Below are positions 24,834 to 48,578 of a stretch of 64,000 nucleotides of DNA, in pieces. Each line of letters begins with the position of its first letter. Positions within the stretch are counted from its first letter, which is position 1. Source of the stretch: Tetradesmus obliquus (Eukaryota; Chlorophyta; Chlorophyceae; Sphaeropleales; Scenedesmaceae); NCBI GenBank assembly GCA_030272155.1, contig CP126198.1, positions 3,472,001 to 3,536,000 of the forward strand, in the 5' to 3' direction. The notes beneath the pieces are model-generated. The model had not been told where the DNA came from. It did not search any database and saw only the letters and a program-made list of their open reading frames with translations. The position numbers and the translations under genes were made by a program.

Positions 24834-24838
24834 TGTAA
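24834..24838 (+). terminator. TGTAA poly(A)-type signal after the secreted-protein gene
   Basis: TGTAA lies 331 bases past the stop codon. It is the nearest copy noticed, so a long 3' UTR is implied if it is used. Confidence 0.3.
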
Positions 24839-27509
24839 GCAGCAGGTGGCTTCTTGTGAAACCAGCTTGACAGTGCTCCATGCAATGAGCTGGCACCTGC
24901 ATTGTGTTGGTGTGCCAGCTCACTTTGCTGGGCATTGCATGTGCTGTGGTTGGACCAGCAGCTCGGATTCAATTGTTGCAGCTTAGACGCGCTGCGTTGC
25001 TGTGTTGGTGGCTCTTATTAGCCAGAGTGATGGTAGCCATAGCACCGAGTGCAGAGCGTTCTTGGATTGTCTGCGTATGTGTGTGACAATGTACACGCTT
25101 GATTTTGCAGGCTGGTGCAACTATGCATGAGACAGGTTGAAGGGTTTGTGCGTGGTGCGAGACACTGGCTGCCACCAGAATGATGCTGGGATGCTCCAGC
25201 ATGCCGAGCTGTCTGCATTGCAGCAGACATTGCAGCAGATGGTTTCATTCTGCTGCTTGCGCGCTCTGCTGCTTGAGCGTTCTGGAAGCAGACAGCCGCA
25301 GCTGCAGGCACTCGTGGGTCCAGCCATGGCACAGACTTTGTACATACAATGCATGCAGGATGCAGGTGGGTGTTATGGGAGCCAAGTGAATGATGTTCTG
25401 CTGTGCATGCCTTGCTGCGGCTGCAGCCGTAGCACCGTGCAAGGGTCATAGCAGCACTTGCTGCAGGCATGAGCACTGCCTGCTGTGGCTGTGTCACAGC
25501 GCTCAATGTGCTGCTGCTGTGGCGCTGGGCGGGCGTTGTATGTGTGTGACGGGCTGATGTTAGTATGGATGCATATGATTGTTCTGTGCAGCTCGCAAAC
25601 GTGGTGTGTGCACGTATGCACGTGTGCAGCTGCCGCAAAACTCATTCTTTTCGGCTGCGGACCTTGCAAAGAGGGTCACAGGCTGGCTGCAGCTGAACCA
25701 AAGCAGCAGCTGGCAGCTCTCAGCTCCTGCTGCAGTCTGGATTGGTCTGACGGAAGAAGAAGAGTACGATTTGCAACGGCAGCAATTGTTGTGTGGGCAG
25801 CTTGGGAGGGGGAGGGATGGCTTGGTGCCCTCTTGCTGCATTGCTGACTTCTTGACTGTGGTATGCAACAGCCTGGCATATGTGTGTGGCCCGCAGGCGT
25901 TGCGGAGTTCATGTGCAGGACTCTTCAGCACCATTAGACGCTTGGATGTACCTGCAGTGCACGTCAAATGGCCCACGATCCTGTCTGGATCAAAGCGTGG
26001 GCCGATGTGCTGCTGTATGTGACAGAGGAACGGGCACGGCCAACGTTGAGCAGTGCAGGCTGCTGTGTGAGCGCCTGTGCCGGCCGTATGCTGGCGAGCT
26101 GGAAACCTGCTGCAATCAGGCACCGGCAGCAGTGATCTGCCGCTGCGTGGATCCACGCTCCGGAGCATGCAGGCTGTGTGCGGCGGGCAGCTGTGGTGCC
26201 GGCAGCTGCAGGCGCAGTGATGTTGGGGCGATGGCTCCTCAGCGGTGTGCGCCTGCTCCCTTGTCTGGTGGCTTGCATTGCAGAAGCATGACCAGGAGAT
26301 AGCTATGCACCTGGTTTCTGTTGACTGACTTGCTATCTGTTGCTTGTGGGTAGAATGCCTGGCTTCAGTGCTGCGCAGCAGCTGCTGCATGGGCAACCAG
26401 CGCAGGCTGTTCACGCTGAGCTGGCACAGCTTTGGGTGTAGGGCTGATAAGCAGAAATGCATGCACCTGCCAGGCACGCAGACAGTGTCTGCCAGCAGCG
26501 CTGCCGGCGGCGGACGCATAAATGAAGCAGTCATTGCACAGCTGCGGCAAAGCACCAGCTGTCACAACATCTGCTGCTACAGCAGGGGCATGCACGGGAT
26601 CTGGTGGCTGTGCGCAGCATGCGGAGGCCGGCTGTTGATGTGAAGCTCTGTCAGCAGTTGTGCTTGTCAGCATACTGCCATCACGATGACAAAGTGAAGC
26701 CAGGGTTGTGAATTTTGCTGTGCTGGATCCATGCTTGGTGCTACTAGGGGTTGAGGGTATTTTGGGTCACGGTCACTGTTAGTGATGCTGTAAATTGCTG
26801 AAATGAAATTCCTGCTGCAGCTCACTCCAGTTAGAAGTTCAGATCAGGAGCAGGTCCTAGTTGGTGATGCGAGGGTGTGAACGGATAGCTGCAGGCCTAG
26901 CAAAGACACCACCGTGGTGTCTGTCCTGGTGACCAGGAGAGGGCCAGCTGCCACTGTTATCGTACTGGCAGACGCAGGGGTAGACCGGCCAAACCTCCTG
27001 GCAGTTCAAGTCGGAAGAAATTCCTGCAATTGGGCTGTTGTTCACCTGGTATCTCACCAGCAGTTGGCTGGCAGTTGGCAGTTGGGTGATGGGGTAACCG
27101 TTGGCAGCCTTCTGGGCCAGCAAGACAAACGCATATATTAAGCCAGCATCTCACCCATACAAAACGTTGTGAATGAGAACACCGTAATTGCCGCACGGTG
27201 TCCAGCACTGTCTTCGACGACGCCAAAAAAACCCTAGTGGGTACTGTGGTGTTCTTGTTGGGCTCACGTCAGACAGGATGTCTGAACATGTTTTGACTGC
27301 GTTTGCTACAGACTTGCTGTTGTGATTCTGCCGTGTGCACACCAGCTCATGTCGTTTCAGCAGCACGCGACGTACCAGCACAGCGTGCACTACATGCTTG
27401 TTAATTCAGTATTCATGTATATTACTATGTTTCAGTTGGTTTCGTTGTGGTGGCGCTGCTGTTGTGGCAGCTGACTGCCCAGTAAAGGACCGTATCATTG
27501 ACTGCTGCG
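24839..27509. other. Intergenic with possible gene relic at about 25112-26640
   Basis: About 2.7 kb. Islands with protein-like composition occur after acceptor-like CAGs: 25112-25205 (QVEGFVRGARHWLPP), 25190-25371 (ELSALQQTLQQMVSF), 25670-25800 (TGWLQLNQSSSWQLS, then WIGLTEEEEYDLQ) and 25975-26120. They are interrupted by stops and frame changes, and I could not build a continuous in-phase model. It is either a decayed gene or an active gene whose introns I cannot place. No family recognised. Confidence 0.3.
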
Positions 27510-35272
<7,763 letters not shown>

Positions 35273-36368
35273 GCATCGCAGGGCAACGCCGGCCGGTCTC
35301 TTGCCAGCTGACTGTGTCCAAAGCAGCTGCCAGCTGACTGTCGGAGGGGTACGGTCAGCGCCTGGTTGAGAGAGGCTCTCTGATCAGCCAGGCGTTGCCG
35401 CAACCCTGTTGCCAAAGGCTGCGGCGGCATGTGAACTTCACATGATTGAATGATTGATCACTGATGAATAATTGTGTTGATGCATCACCCGTGGATGGGG
35501 TTCATGGTGCTTCAGGTGTGAGGCTGCTTCCATGACAAGCAGACAGTCGTGTCGCTAGCAGCCTCTGCTCTGCAGCAGCAGTGGTGATGTGCAACGTGAG
35601 ATGTGCCGCTGTACTTCCCAAGGTGGAAGTGGCCAGCAAGACCAGCTGACAGTAGTTCGTGCGCTGATTAGACAAGTGTCAATGTTCTTTTGACGGTACC
35701 AGACCCGCAACATGCGCCCTGCATATCAGCTCTCAGATTTTGAATGGGAGCCGTGCCTGAGGTGTTTTCCGACATGCTGAGCCTGCATGCGACGCAAACA
35801 GGCTGATATCCGTATCGCAACTGGTCAGAAAATAGATGATGCATGTCACACTTGCACACCAAGCCCGTTCCACGCTGCCTGCATCGGTTTCTGTCGTCAC
35901 CCTGATCAGCAATCTCTCATCGAGTTTCTGGCTCTGGTGACTACCAAACAACCCAAAGAAAGAGCAGATTGCTGGTAAAAAGGTATCGCGACATCATACA
36001 TGGAACTGCTAATCAGCTATGGGTCCTGAGCACGGAGAGTAATCAGGCTCACGGCCACAGCTTTTTGACTATTGGGCATTTCAGGCGCTCCAACATGCTA
36101 CTAATAAATAATTATAGGTATCAGGACCCGGACCAGCGCGAACCACGTGGCTGGGCTGTGGTTGAGGTTGATCGTCAAAACTCCTGTGACCTCGTCCAGC
36201 TGAAGTACGGTGTGTCTTCCCAGCACAGCACAGTTTGGGGTCTTTAACACCGTTTTAAAGAGTTTAAAGCTGACTAGTAGACGCGCTGACGAGCTAATAC
36301 TTGTATCGACACATGGTGTCGCTTGGTTGTGTTCATCGCAGCGCTACCTGGTTTCACTCAGTGCCAAT
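35273..36368. other. Intergenic, nothing recognised
   Basis: About 1.1 kb between the LRR gene and the hnRNP gene. Only short frames occur. It presumably holds the LRR-gene 3' UTR and the hnRNP promoter and 5' UTR. Confidence 0.45.
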
Positions 36369-40517
<4,149 letters not shown>

Positions 40518-40754
40518 ATGAGAAAAATACAGCTGTTTCTGCCTGTTTTGTGTGCAAACTCGGGCCTTCCATTGAGGATGACACAAACAGGAGGTGGTTG
40601 TGGTAGCAGCTATGCATGCTGGCTGGCATGGCGGCTGTGGGGTGCTGTTGAGGGCTGATGTGCTGGTGTGCTGCCTACTGCATGTTACAAGGTGCTAGTG
40701 GCTGATCTGACAGATGACTGCAGCGCGTGCTTCACTGCTCCGTGGGGTCTGGGG

Positions 40755-40759
40755 TGTAA
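40755..40759 (+). terminator. TGTAA poly(A)-type signal after the hnRNP gene
   Basis: TGTAA lies 238 bases after the stop codon. Confidence 0.4.
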
Positions 40760-41019
40760 AATTTGCTGAGCTGGGCTGGAAGATGCTTTGTATGGAGCTT
40801 CGGGTGTGACTTTTGTCTGTGCCGCTTGCATGTGCACTGTCGGGGACGGCGTCCGCGATCACACTTTTGAATGTGGTGATGATGATGAGGCCATGTTGTT
40901 GTGTGGCTGGTGCTTTGGTTGGTGCGTACCTGGGGGCTGGGCGACGTTGTGAGCAGCAGAAGCAGCACAGCATGGCTTTTGAGAGGCGTCGTGCGACCAA
41001 CACGCTGGATGGGTACGTG

Positions 41020-41024
<5 letters not shown>

Positions 41025-41094
<70 letters not shown>
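41025..41094. repeat. (TG)35 dinucleotide microsatellite
   Basis: A pure TG run of about 70 bases lies between ACA and CGCACG, with no gene around it. Confidence 0.97.
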
Positions 41095-41097
<3 letters not shown>

Positions 41098-44000
41098 ACG
41101 TGTGTGCATGCATGTTGCTGCTTGTGTGGGGGTGCCGCTCCCTGATTGAGTGCTGCGTTGCCCTTGGTAGCTTTCCTGCTGCTGCTGCTGCCGGTTCCAC
41201 TGGCTTGCCGGGGGCTTCTGCTTGCAGTGATTCAACACGTGTGGGGCGAATGGCGGCAGACAGCCGCTGCCTTGTGCTGCAGTAGCGCCTGAGGCAGTGA
41301 TTGACGTGATTGGTTGAGACAGCTTGTCTCAACCGCACCGTGCCTGAAGGCTCGAGGAGCTTGCTGAGCCCTGCAATGCTATGGCAAGCTGTGGCGATCC
41401 AGCTTCGCAAATGCAACAGCAAATCTCAACGTGGTAAGTTCTTCGCGTGCACACATGCAGCACCTGTTACAAGGGGTTCTTGCTGTGGTTAGGTGCGGTG
41501 CATGTGGGTCGTGTGTGTTTGGGCATCGTCACGCAAGTGGGGCGCCAGTTGGGCTGGTTGTTGTTGACCAAGCTGCATTTACAGGCCGCACGTGTGTGCG
41601 TGGTTGGGGCGTTCTGCTGCTGTGCGTGACTCTGCTGCCAGCGTGAACCGGCGGCGTGCTAAACCCGGTTTGGGATTACTTTCTGTGTTCTGTGGACGGG
41701 TATACAACGGGCCACCGTCTGAGTTTGTTATATGTGGCACTTTGTGGCGGTTTCACTTTGTCGAAAGCAGGGACGGGTGTCACCTTTGCTTCTGAGCAGC
41801 AACACTGCCTCGGTCTCTTTTGGCTTGGCAGTTGCAGATGGCCCGAGCGGGATGTGAAAGCATGTATGCATGCGGTGTGCGCGTTATCCTGTGGTTGTGG
41901 TGATCCTTGTGCATCTGCTCATCGCATGCATTGCATTGAAGACGAGGCATGTATTTTGCGCTGAGGTGGTGTCGCCATCTGTCATAAAGACAGTGGCCAG
42001 CACTACTCTGCACAGCAGCAGCGTGCGGCGCAGCACAAACGTCACACTTGCGGTTGCGGTGTGGTGAGCTGACCTCGCATCTGTGCATGGTGGCCTGCAG
42101 CGAAGTGCACTGCATGCATGAACGGGGTTGGAAACTGAGGGGCGGGTGGATATACGCCTAGGTGTTATGGCAAGGTCTGCGCATGCGCTGGCATGTGGTT
42201 GCGGGCATGACGGGATGGGATGGGTTGGTTATCGGCATGCGATGTTCTGTGGGTTGCGGGAGGTGGTAGGGTGGTTCAAAAAACACTGGGCTGAAACTGG
42301 CGTGTCGTTTGCATGCTGTCTTGTTTGTGTTGCCTCACATGATGTGATGTGTGAGCGGTGTTTGGTTCACTTGGGCAATGCGGGATGGGACTTGGCCTGA
42401 GCAGGCCCAGCTATGAAAGGGGTGGGGTTTAGGGGTTGAGGGGTTTGGGAACGCCTTGAAACTCGAGGACTGTGGGGTCTGGTCCTTTCAGATGTTACGA
42501 TAGCGTTTTTTGAGGCACGGTGCATGTGGCGTGTATCACTGTGCAGCCATTTTATGTTCAGGCCGCTGCTGCAAACGGCTCTGGTTGCGGCTGTTTGCTG
42601 GTGCTGCGGTTGTGCCGGCGCAGTTGCAGTTTGCTCGGCTGGTGCAGCAGCAGGCTGCGCGGCGGCAGGGGCTGCCGCACTCCAAACTTGTTTCGTGTGG
42701 CACGCCAGCACTGCGGTGCATGGCTGGTATTGAACTGCTGCTGAGGTTGGCCTGGTTTCCTTGTTGCCAGTTGCTGCTGTTGAGGCAGCGGCAGGTCTTG
42801 CGGCCTTGCATCACACTGAACCTGCTTTAACGCGTGCACAGCATGAGGACTGTGCACTGCTCTGTGCACGTTCACACTGTATGGGTCGTTTGTGCATTCT
42901 TTCAGCATTCTGAACGTTTGCATGGCCTGCTCAGATATGCTTTCCATGCACAGTGGCAGGCGCGCGTGAGTGGTACCTTCTGAGGACGGCGCAACTGGAA
43001 CTGCGCAGGAGGGCAAAAGATTCGCTGCATTCTTGTGGATTGCTGCATTGCAACGCAACGTATTACAGACGCCTGCACCTGCATGTGTGGCACGCCTACC
43101 ACGTATGCCGCTGCAACGACAGCAGTGCGCAGAGTTGATGACAGCATCGGGAGGGTCCGTTCTGTTGGCAGATGCTGTGCCCCTGTCGTATTCATGCATG
43201 TGTCACCTGTGACGCATGGAGTACTTGTCGAGTTTGTGGCCACACACTTTGGCACTGCATCCTTGCACTGCTTGGCGAGCATCGAGCGCTGCTGTCTGTG
43301 CTACTACTGGTTGTGCATGTGTTCTGTGCATGCCACTCTCATGGCGGATATGCATAGCGGTAGGCATGTCATGAGCTGATAGCCGAGCGTGCTGCAAGCG
43401 GCAAAACCTCGGTAGTATCAGGAACCTGCAGAACGGCGCCTTCTTTTCCAACCAGATGTGAGGCAAGCGGTGCATGCTGGCCCGCTATTCTGCTGCTGTT
43501 ACAACTGTGTTCCTGTTGCATGCATGGCCCAACTGTGTGCTTCTTTAGTAGGGTTTGAACACCCATTGTGTGTGCATGTGCAGCAGTGCTGACACTCTTG
43601 TCACTTTGCCTATGGGGCCTGCACCCTTGTTGGTATGTTGTGTGTTCACGTGCATTCTTCTGCTGTTTTCCGGTTTGCTGTTGCTCCATGCGTGTGAGGG
43701 CTCGCGCCCCTGCTGCGTACGCTGCCCTGGTTGCCCTTATCCGGTGTGTTCCCTGCACCAAGCGGTGCCTGACAGGACTTGCACGAAACAGACAGGAACC
43801 TGAAAAGGCAGGCGATGATTGCAGCGCCCTGTCTTGTGTGCATGCAGCTGCGTGTGGGACACTTTGATGCTTCTGCTTGTGCGTGACTTGGACGAGTGGC
43901 ACTTGCCTATGCAATGCCATGCGGCGCACTTGCAGCTGTGGTGTCTGCACAGACCGCAGGCATTGCCAGCTGCTGGCTGCTTATGCTGCAGTGTCTGACC

Positions 44001-46041
44001 CCACCACAAGTGTGTGTTGTGGGGCAGCACGGCAGACTCTCCGGTTCCTGAGCAAACCCATTCTTACTTCGGCTGCTTGACCAATGCATCTATATGCTGC
44101 AGCGCGTGGTGTGTGCACCCCGCTGTGGCTTGATTCTTCAGCGAGCTTTGCAATTTGCCTTGCCGGCAAGTGCCGTGCGTTACTTGTTGTTGTACACCTG
44201 CTGCTGCTGAGCAGTGCCGTATTCTTGCGTCAGTTGAGCAGGGTTTCGTTCAGTGTATCCAGCGCATTGCATTTTTGTGTTGGTTGAGTTGGGCTGCTTA
44301 CATGCTCTTATGGAAGAGTACTGCAGTGTGTCCTGAGTGGCGGCACTGTTGTCATGCATGTTCATCAGTCCTGTTTGCTGCGCTTTGGATGCAGCGTGAA
44401 TGAGGCAGCAGGCCGGCAAGTTGTTGGCGCAGCAGTCATCTGGCGTGTTCCAGTGCCAGGGAGATGCGTCGATGACAACGGCTGACAAATCTGATGTATC
44501 ATGGTGTGCGTGTGATGGATTGGGGCAGTGAATCCTGAAATTGGAAAGCCACCCGCGGGCAAGGGGGCAGGCAAATTGCAGCTAGGAATGAGTGTCCTGT
44601 TGCGTGGCATGCTGCTGCTGGTTGCCTTAGACGAACAGGCACGGTCAGGCTTCTCCTATTCTCCTGGTATGGTTGTCAGGCTGTTGGCGTTTGGGCAATG
44701 CAGCATTGCATAAAGGTGGTCAGCTGGCGGTGTGGGCAAGCTGAGCAGCCAGCGCTCGAGGAGGGGACAGTCCTCTGTTTACCTTGCTGTGCTGGTGTGC
44801 TGGGTGACAGTACTGCTGTACTTGGCAGCACTACCCTGCACTGCTTGCTTGCTGTGGTTGTGCAACTGCGGCGAGCTGGTAATCAGCGTCTCCGGAGGCC
44901 GTGAATCAGATATAATTCATCAGATCAACTACAGTGTTGTGGTGTGCTGTGCATGCCGTGTCTGGCGTGGCCTCACCCTGCCTGTCCATGTGCTGCGCGA
45001 GGCATGGCCTGCATGGCCTGCATGGCCTGCACTTATGGCAGTCTTCCGTTGGCTGACAGGCTCAAGGCAGCACTACAGCATGGGGCACTGCATCGTCGAG
45101 TCAGTGTTTGATACAGTGTGATGCAAGGTTGGTAAAATCTTTGTGATCACCGCCCACATGACCGGCATGTGTGGAAGGCGTGCGTGACATGCGCTCCAGA
45201 TCGGATGCGTATGTATGTGAGTGCTGTTGCGACGGTGCCAGTGGCGGCGCTTGCTGCTGCAGCTGTAGCTGTAGCTGCAAAGCAGCTCAGCGACTCGCAT
45301 GAAGGCAGTAGCTGGGCTAGGTAAAGAGGCAAGGGGCGGGGCATGTGTGATCCTCTATGTCGCTGCCAGGAATAGCGTCTCTGGCACTGCTGATCAGGGC
45401 AGCACTGATGATCAAGGAAAAGGAAAAGCGTGTGTCTGGTGCTGCTGCAGCCGCCAGGAGCGCTTCCTTGCTGCGCGGGTGGCTGTTATCATATGTCATG
45501 GCAGCACCAGTTCCGTGGTTGAATGTTGTTGTGATCCCGCCGGCAGCAGCACGTGTGGTGTTCACCGTTGCTTTCTGCTGAAGGAGGCCGGCACCTGCGG
45601 CACCTGGTCAAAAGCACACGATTTCTGTTTTACACTACGGCCCGTTGTCAAGCCCAAAATATGAACTCTGAGGGCTGCAAGGAGGCACATGCGGCGGCAC
45701 ATGGGGCAGCATCTGCCGCCGCTGTTAGATATGGGTTGGACATGGAGGCGTGTGCGCTCCAGGTGCAGCAGTGCACCTCCAATATGTGTTGCTGTTGCGT
45801 CCAGCCTGAGCTGTGTGACTGGCCAGGCGCTTGTGCCCTGAGACACGCCTGCGTGACGTGACGTTCACAGATGCCATCCCCCAGGGGGGTGTTATTCACA
45901 GGCCTGGCCAGACTGCTGTTTGCCTGACTGCTGAAGAACTGGAAACCTATTAAGATGCATGGCATACAGACATTGTTGAGGTCTGGCTACAGTGGACTGC
46001 TGCAAGGCGTGTAAAAAGATCTACACGCCAAGTTGGTGTTG

Positions 46042-46254
46042 AACACCAAAGCAAGCAGGGGGTGTGGGGGTTCAACTCCCCCGCTTGTTTTTTTGGTCGG
46101 GGCGCTGGGCACCTCCTGTATAGGGTGTTGTGACGTGTTCTGCTGGTGAGGCACTGCCTCCCGCTCCCGACAATTGGGCTTGCCCAATTGTGCTGTGGTA
46201 GCGAGCCAGTAGGATTCCGTCCCCCCTGGTAACAAAAAAAAACACCAAAGCAAG
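46042..46254 (+). mobile_element. Candidate SINE-like or structured non-coding unit flanked by a 14-base direct repeat
   Basis: The direct repeat AACACCAAAGCAAG occurs at 46042-46055 and 46241-46254. The 185 bases between end in an A-run directly before the second repeat, as expected for a LINE-mobilised short element. Inside, GGGGGTTCAACTCCCCC forms a perfect tRNA T-arm-like stem-loop (5-bp stem, 7-base loop) and matches a pol III B-box. It is followed by GCTTG and a T7 run. Further on, ACAATTGGGC and GCCCAATTGT (46170-46191) form a perfect 10-bp hairpin. No A-box is recognisable, so the tRNA relation is only suggestive. Confidence 0.45.
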
Positions 46255-47744
46255 TGCTGCTTTGTTGAGCCGTGCTGGCGCTGGCTGTTTGTATGCAAGC
46301 AGCTCGAGAAAACAGGATTCGCATGGTCGACCTTGTATGCAATGAGGCAAGTGCATCCTTGCTCTGCTGCTTGGTTCCTGCAAGCTGGTGCTTGCTACTG
46401 TGGAGGCCAGGTGCGATACGTAGTATACTAGCCCAGTCAGGCTAACCAGCCTGGCAAGGTGCAGCCTGCTAAAGGACTTCCCGACATTCTGCAAGGTAAG
46501 ACAGGTCTTCGGTCGTTACGTAGCTTGTTTATGTCATCCAGAGAGATTCCAACAGCAGGCTGAGCACCAGCTGCTTGAGCTGCAGCAGTGCACTGAAACT
46601 TGCAGTCTGCAACTTCCGTGGCAGTCGGACTTGCCGTGCCAGTCATACCTCCTGGTTCCAACACCACCAGAATATCAGGCCGTGGCTGAACATGCAGCGC
46701 GAGAGCCGTGCCACCGTGCCAGACGCAAGTGCCGCGCGCCAACGAAACGCAGCAGAAACCGGTGACAAGCGAGCAGCACGTCCAGTGACGAATAATCAAG
46801 CAAGCCTCAATCAAATTTCATGCCTACCACCTCCTAAAGACGTGCACAGCAGGAAAAGAGCTTTAGGGTCTGTGTTGGTGTGTTGGTGTCCCTTGCCTTG
46901 TCAGAGGTTTGAAGCAGGCTCTCGGAAAGCGCTAGGAAAACGTCCTTATGCTTCATTCTGAAACACATGAGCACAACAGCTTCGACGCCATCTCTGTTAA
47001 GGGTCCAGACGAAGAGCAGCATCACCCGTAGCGTGCGTATACTTCGAGTCACAGATATATCATTAGGGTCGTTCACTTGAGAGCTGTTTCAGTCAGCGGG
47101 AAGAGGCTGTAGTGACGTTGCCCTTCGAACAGAAAGCGAGTGTCTCGCACACAACTTGGTGCGTTGGGAAGTACAGCATGGCTTGCAGCGCCGGCAAGAC
47201 ATCACTAAGCAGCTTGTAGATCATCACTTGGCCAGGCTGTGTGTTTGGGGGCCTGCAAGAGTGGCCCCTTGAGCAGCAGTCCAGTGGTTGCCTTCTCGTT
47301 AGCACAGCGGCGTGGCCCCTACTCAGCACGGGCGTGTCTGTTATTGCGTGATTAAGCTCTCTAGGAACGAGTGCTTTGCAGCAGCTGGCTCTTGCGGCAT
47401 GTAGAGCTGCAGCTGATGCTGCTGCTGTGCCAGCTGTGGTGTCCCTGGTGTGCTGTCTTTTCGCCACACCGCTTGAAATTAGTCTACAGGGTTGGCAGGC
47501 AGCTGCAGTAAGCATTTTGGGTACATCAGCTCGGTTCTGCTGGCTCTTGGTCAGCCAATGCAGGTGTACAGTGCTGGTGCATGTTGCAGTGTCTGCGCAG
47601 CAGCTGCTCTTTGAGCCAGCAGGCCGAGAGATCTCTGTGACAGCTGCTAACATTGCAATCAGCTTTGGCTGAAAACTTCATTGCTGCAACCTGACGAGCC
47701 CTGTCGCTGTGGTGTGTCGTCTGGCTGCTCGCACAGGTCCGTTC

Positions 47745-48578
47745 ATGAAGTGTGTACTGCAGCCACCCTCGACCTGCTGCAAGTTTGCAGCATGCCGGCC
47801 AGCATTCAGTACACACAGCATGCCAGTGCTTACCCTGCGGCCTTGCCGCATTGGCAGCAGTAGCTTCGGCGCGAGCGCAGCAGCAGCAGCAGCAGCGCAG
47901 CGGCAGCAATGTAGCCGCAGCATCGTGTGCATGGCCAGCACCAGCAGCGAACAGCAGGCAGCGCCAGCTGCAGCTGTGCCAACCGCCACTACCGGCGCGC
48001 AGCAGCAGCAGCAGCAGCAGCAGTTCTGGCGCCCGCTGCCGTTCGCAGCGCTGTCGCGCGTGCTGCTGACCGCCAACCAGTCGACCGTCTTCCGCACAGC
48101 GCTCAACAAGCGCCAGCCAGTATCCGGCCCAATGGGGCTGCTGCTGTTCCTGATGACCCTCATCGCAGCCAGCTTTGCAGCGATCCGCGGCCTGCTCGTC
48201 AAGAAAGGCAAGTCCTGCAAGTCCTGCAGGGGCTTCGGGCTGCAGCGCTGCCGGCTGTGCCTCGGCTCCGGCCGCGTGGACTGGGCGGCGAAGCTGAAGC
48301 ACTTTGACGTGTGCCCCCTATGCATGAACAAGCGCTTCATCATCTGCGCCGAGTGCGGCGGGCACTACCACCGCCCCATGTTCAGCCATAGGCGCCGCCA
48401 GGTCGGCGGCGCACTGGAGCCGATTGCAGGAGAGCGAGGGGAGCAGGAGCCCAGCTGGGACGGCCCGATCGTGCTGAACCTGGCGGGTGCAGCGGCAGGC
48501 GCCGGCGGTGGCATCGCGGTGCAGTCCATGGATGGCGTGAGCCGCCGCTCTGCGGTGCTGAGCAGCATCAATGATTAG
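47745..48578 (+). CDS. Plastid-targeted membrane protein with DnaJ-type zinc finger
   Basis: A single exon gives 277 residues. The N-terminus is Ser/Ala/Arg-rich with a plausible transit cleavage site near VCMAS (61-65). A Gln run (86-93) and one hydrophobic helix (about 129-151) follow. Four Cys pairs then form a DnaJ-type zinc-finger pattern: C158/C161 (CKSCRGFG), C169/C172 (CRLCLGSG), C190/C193 (CPLC) and C201/C204 (CAECGG). There is no J domain. Plants have several such J-less, CxxCxGxG plastid proteins (ORANGE, BSD2, PSA2 and relatives) that act as folding or assembly factors for photosynthetic complexes. Which member this is cannot be decided here. The ATG used is the first in frame that gives a transit peptide. 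Confidence 0.8.
   Translation: MKCVLQPPSTCCKFAACRPAFSTHSMPVLTLRPCRIGSSSFGASAAAAAAAQRQQCSRSIVCMASTSSEQQAAPAAAVPTATTGAQQQQQQQQFWRPLPFAALSRVLLTANQSTVFRTALNKRQPVSGPMGLLLFLMTLIAASFAAIRGLLVKKGKSCKSCRGFGLQRCRLCLGSGRVDWAAKLKHFDVCPLCMNKRFIICAECGGHYHRPMFSHRRRQVGGALEPIAGERGEQEPSWDGPIVLNLAGAAAGAGGGIAVQSMDGVSRRSAVLSSIND

Larger units (their letters stand above)
40760..47744. other. About 7 kb without a supportable gene
   Basis: Apart from the TG microsatellite, a four-copy ATGGCCTGC-type minisatellite at about 45002-45030 and the hairpin-rich unit at 46042-46254, no gene could be modelled. Short frames such as 45357-45581 (hydrophobic, 74 codons) and 42560-42830 have no motif or splice-linked continuation. 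The sequence is GT-rich on the plus strand for long stretches (about 41.3-45.5 kb), unlike the genes. Confidence 0.45.

Noticed and set aside
41020..41238. Val-Cys and Thr-His repeat frames around 41.03 kb
   Set aside because: Translation of the (TG)35 microsatellite only.
42558..42830. Arg/Leu/Gln-rich frame (LWLRLFAGAAVVPAQLQFARL)
   Set aside because: Protein-like composition, but all three frames here are open and no join to another exon could be found.
45357..45581. Hydrophobic 74-codon frame starting MSLPGIASLALL
   Set aside because: Has a start codon and membrane-like composition, but no splice-linked continuation, motif or supporting context in a gene-free region.
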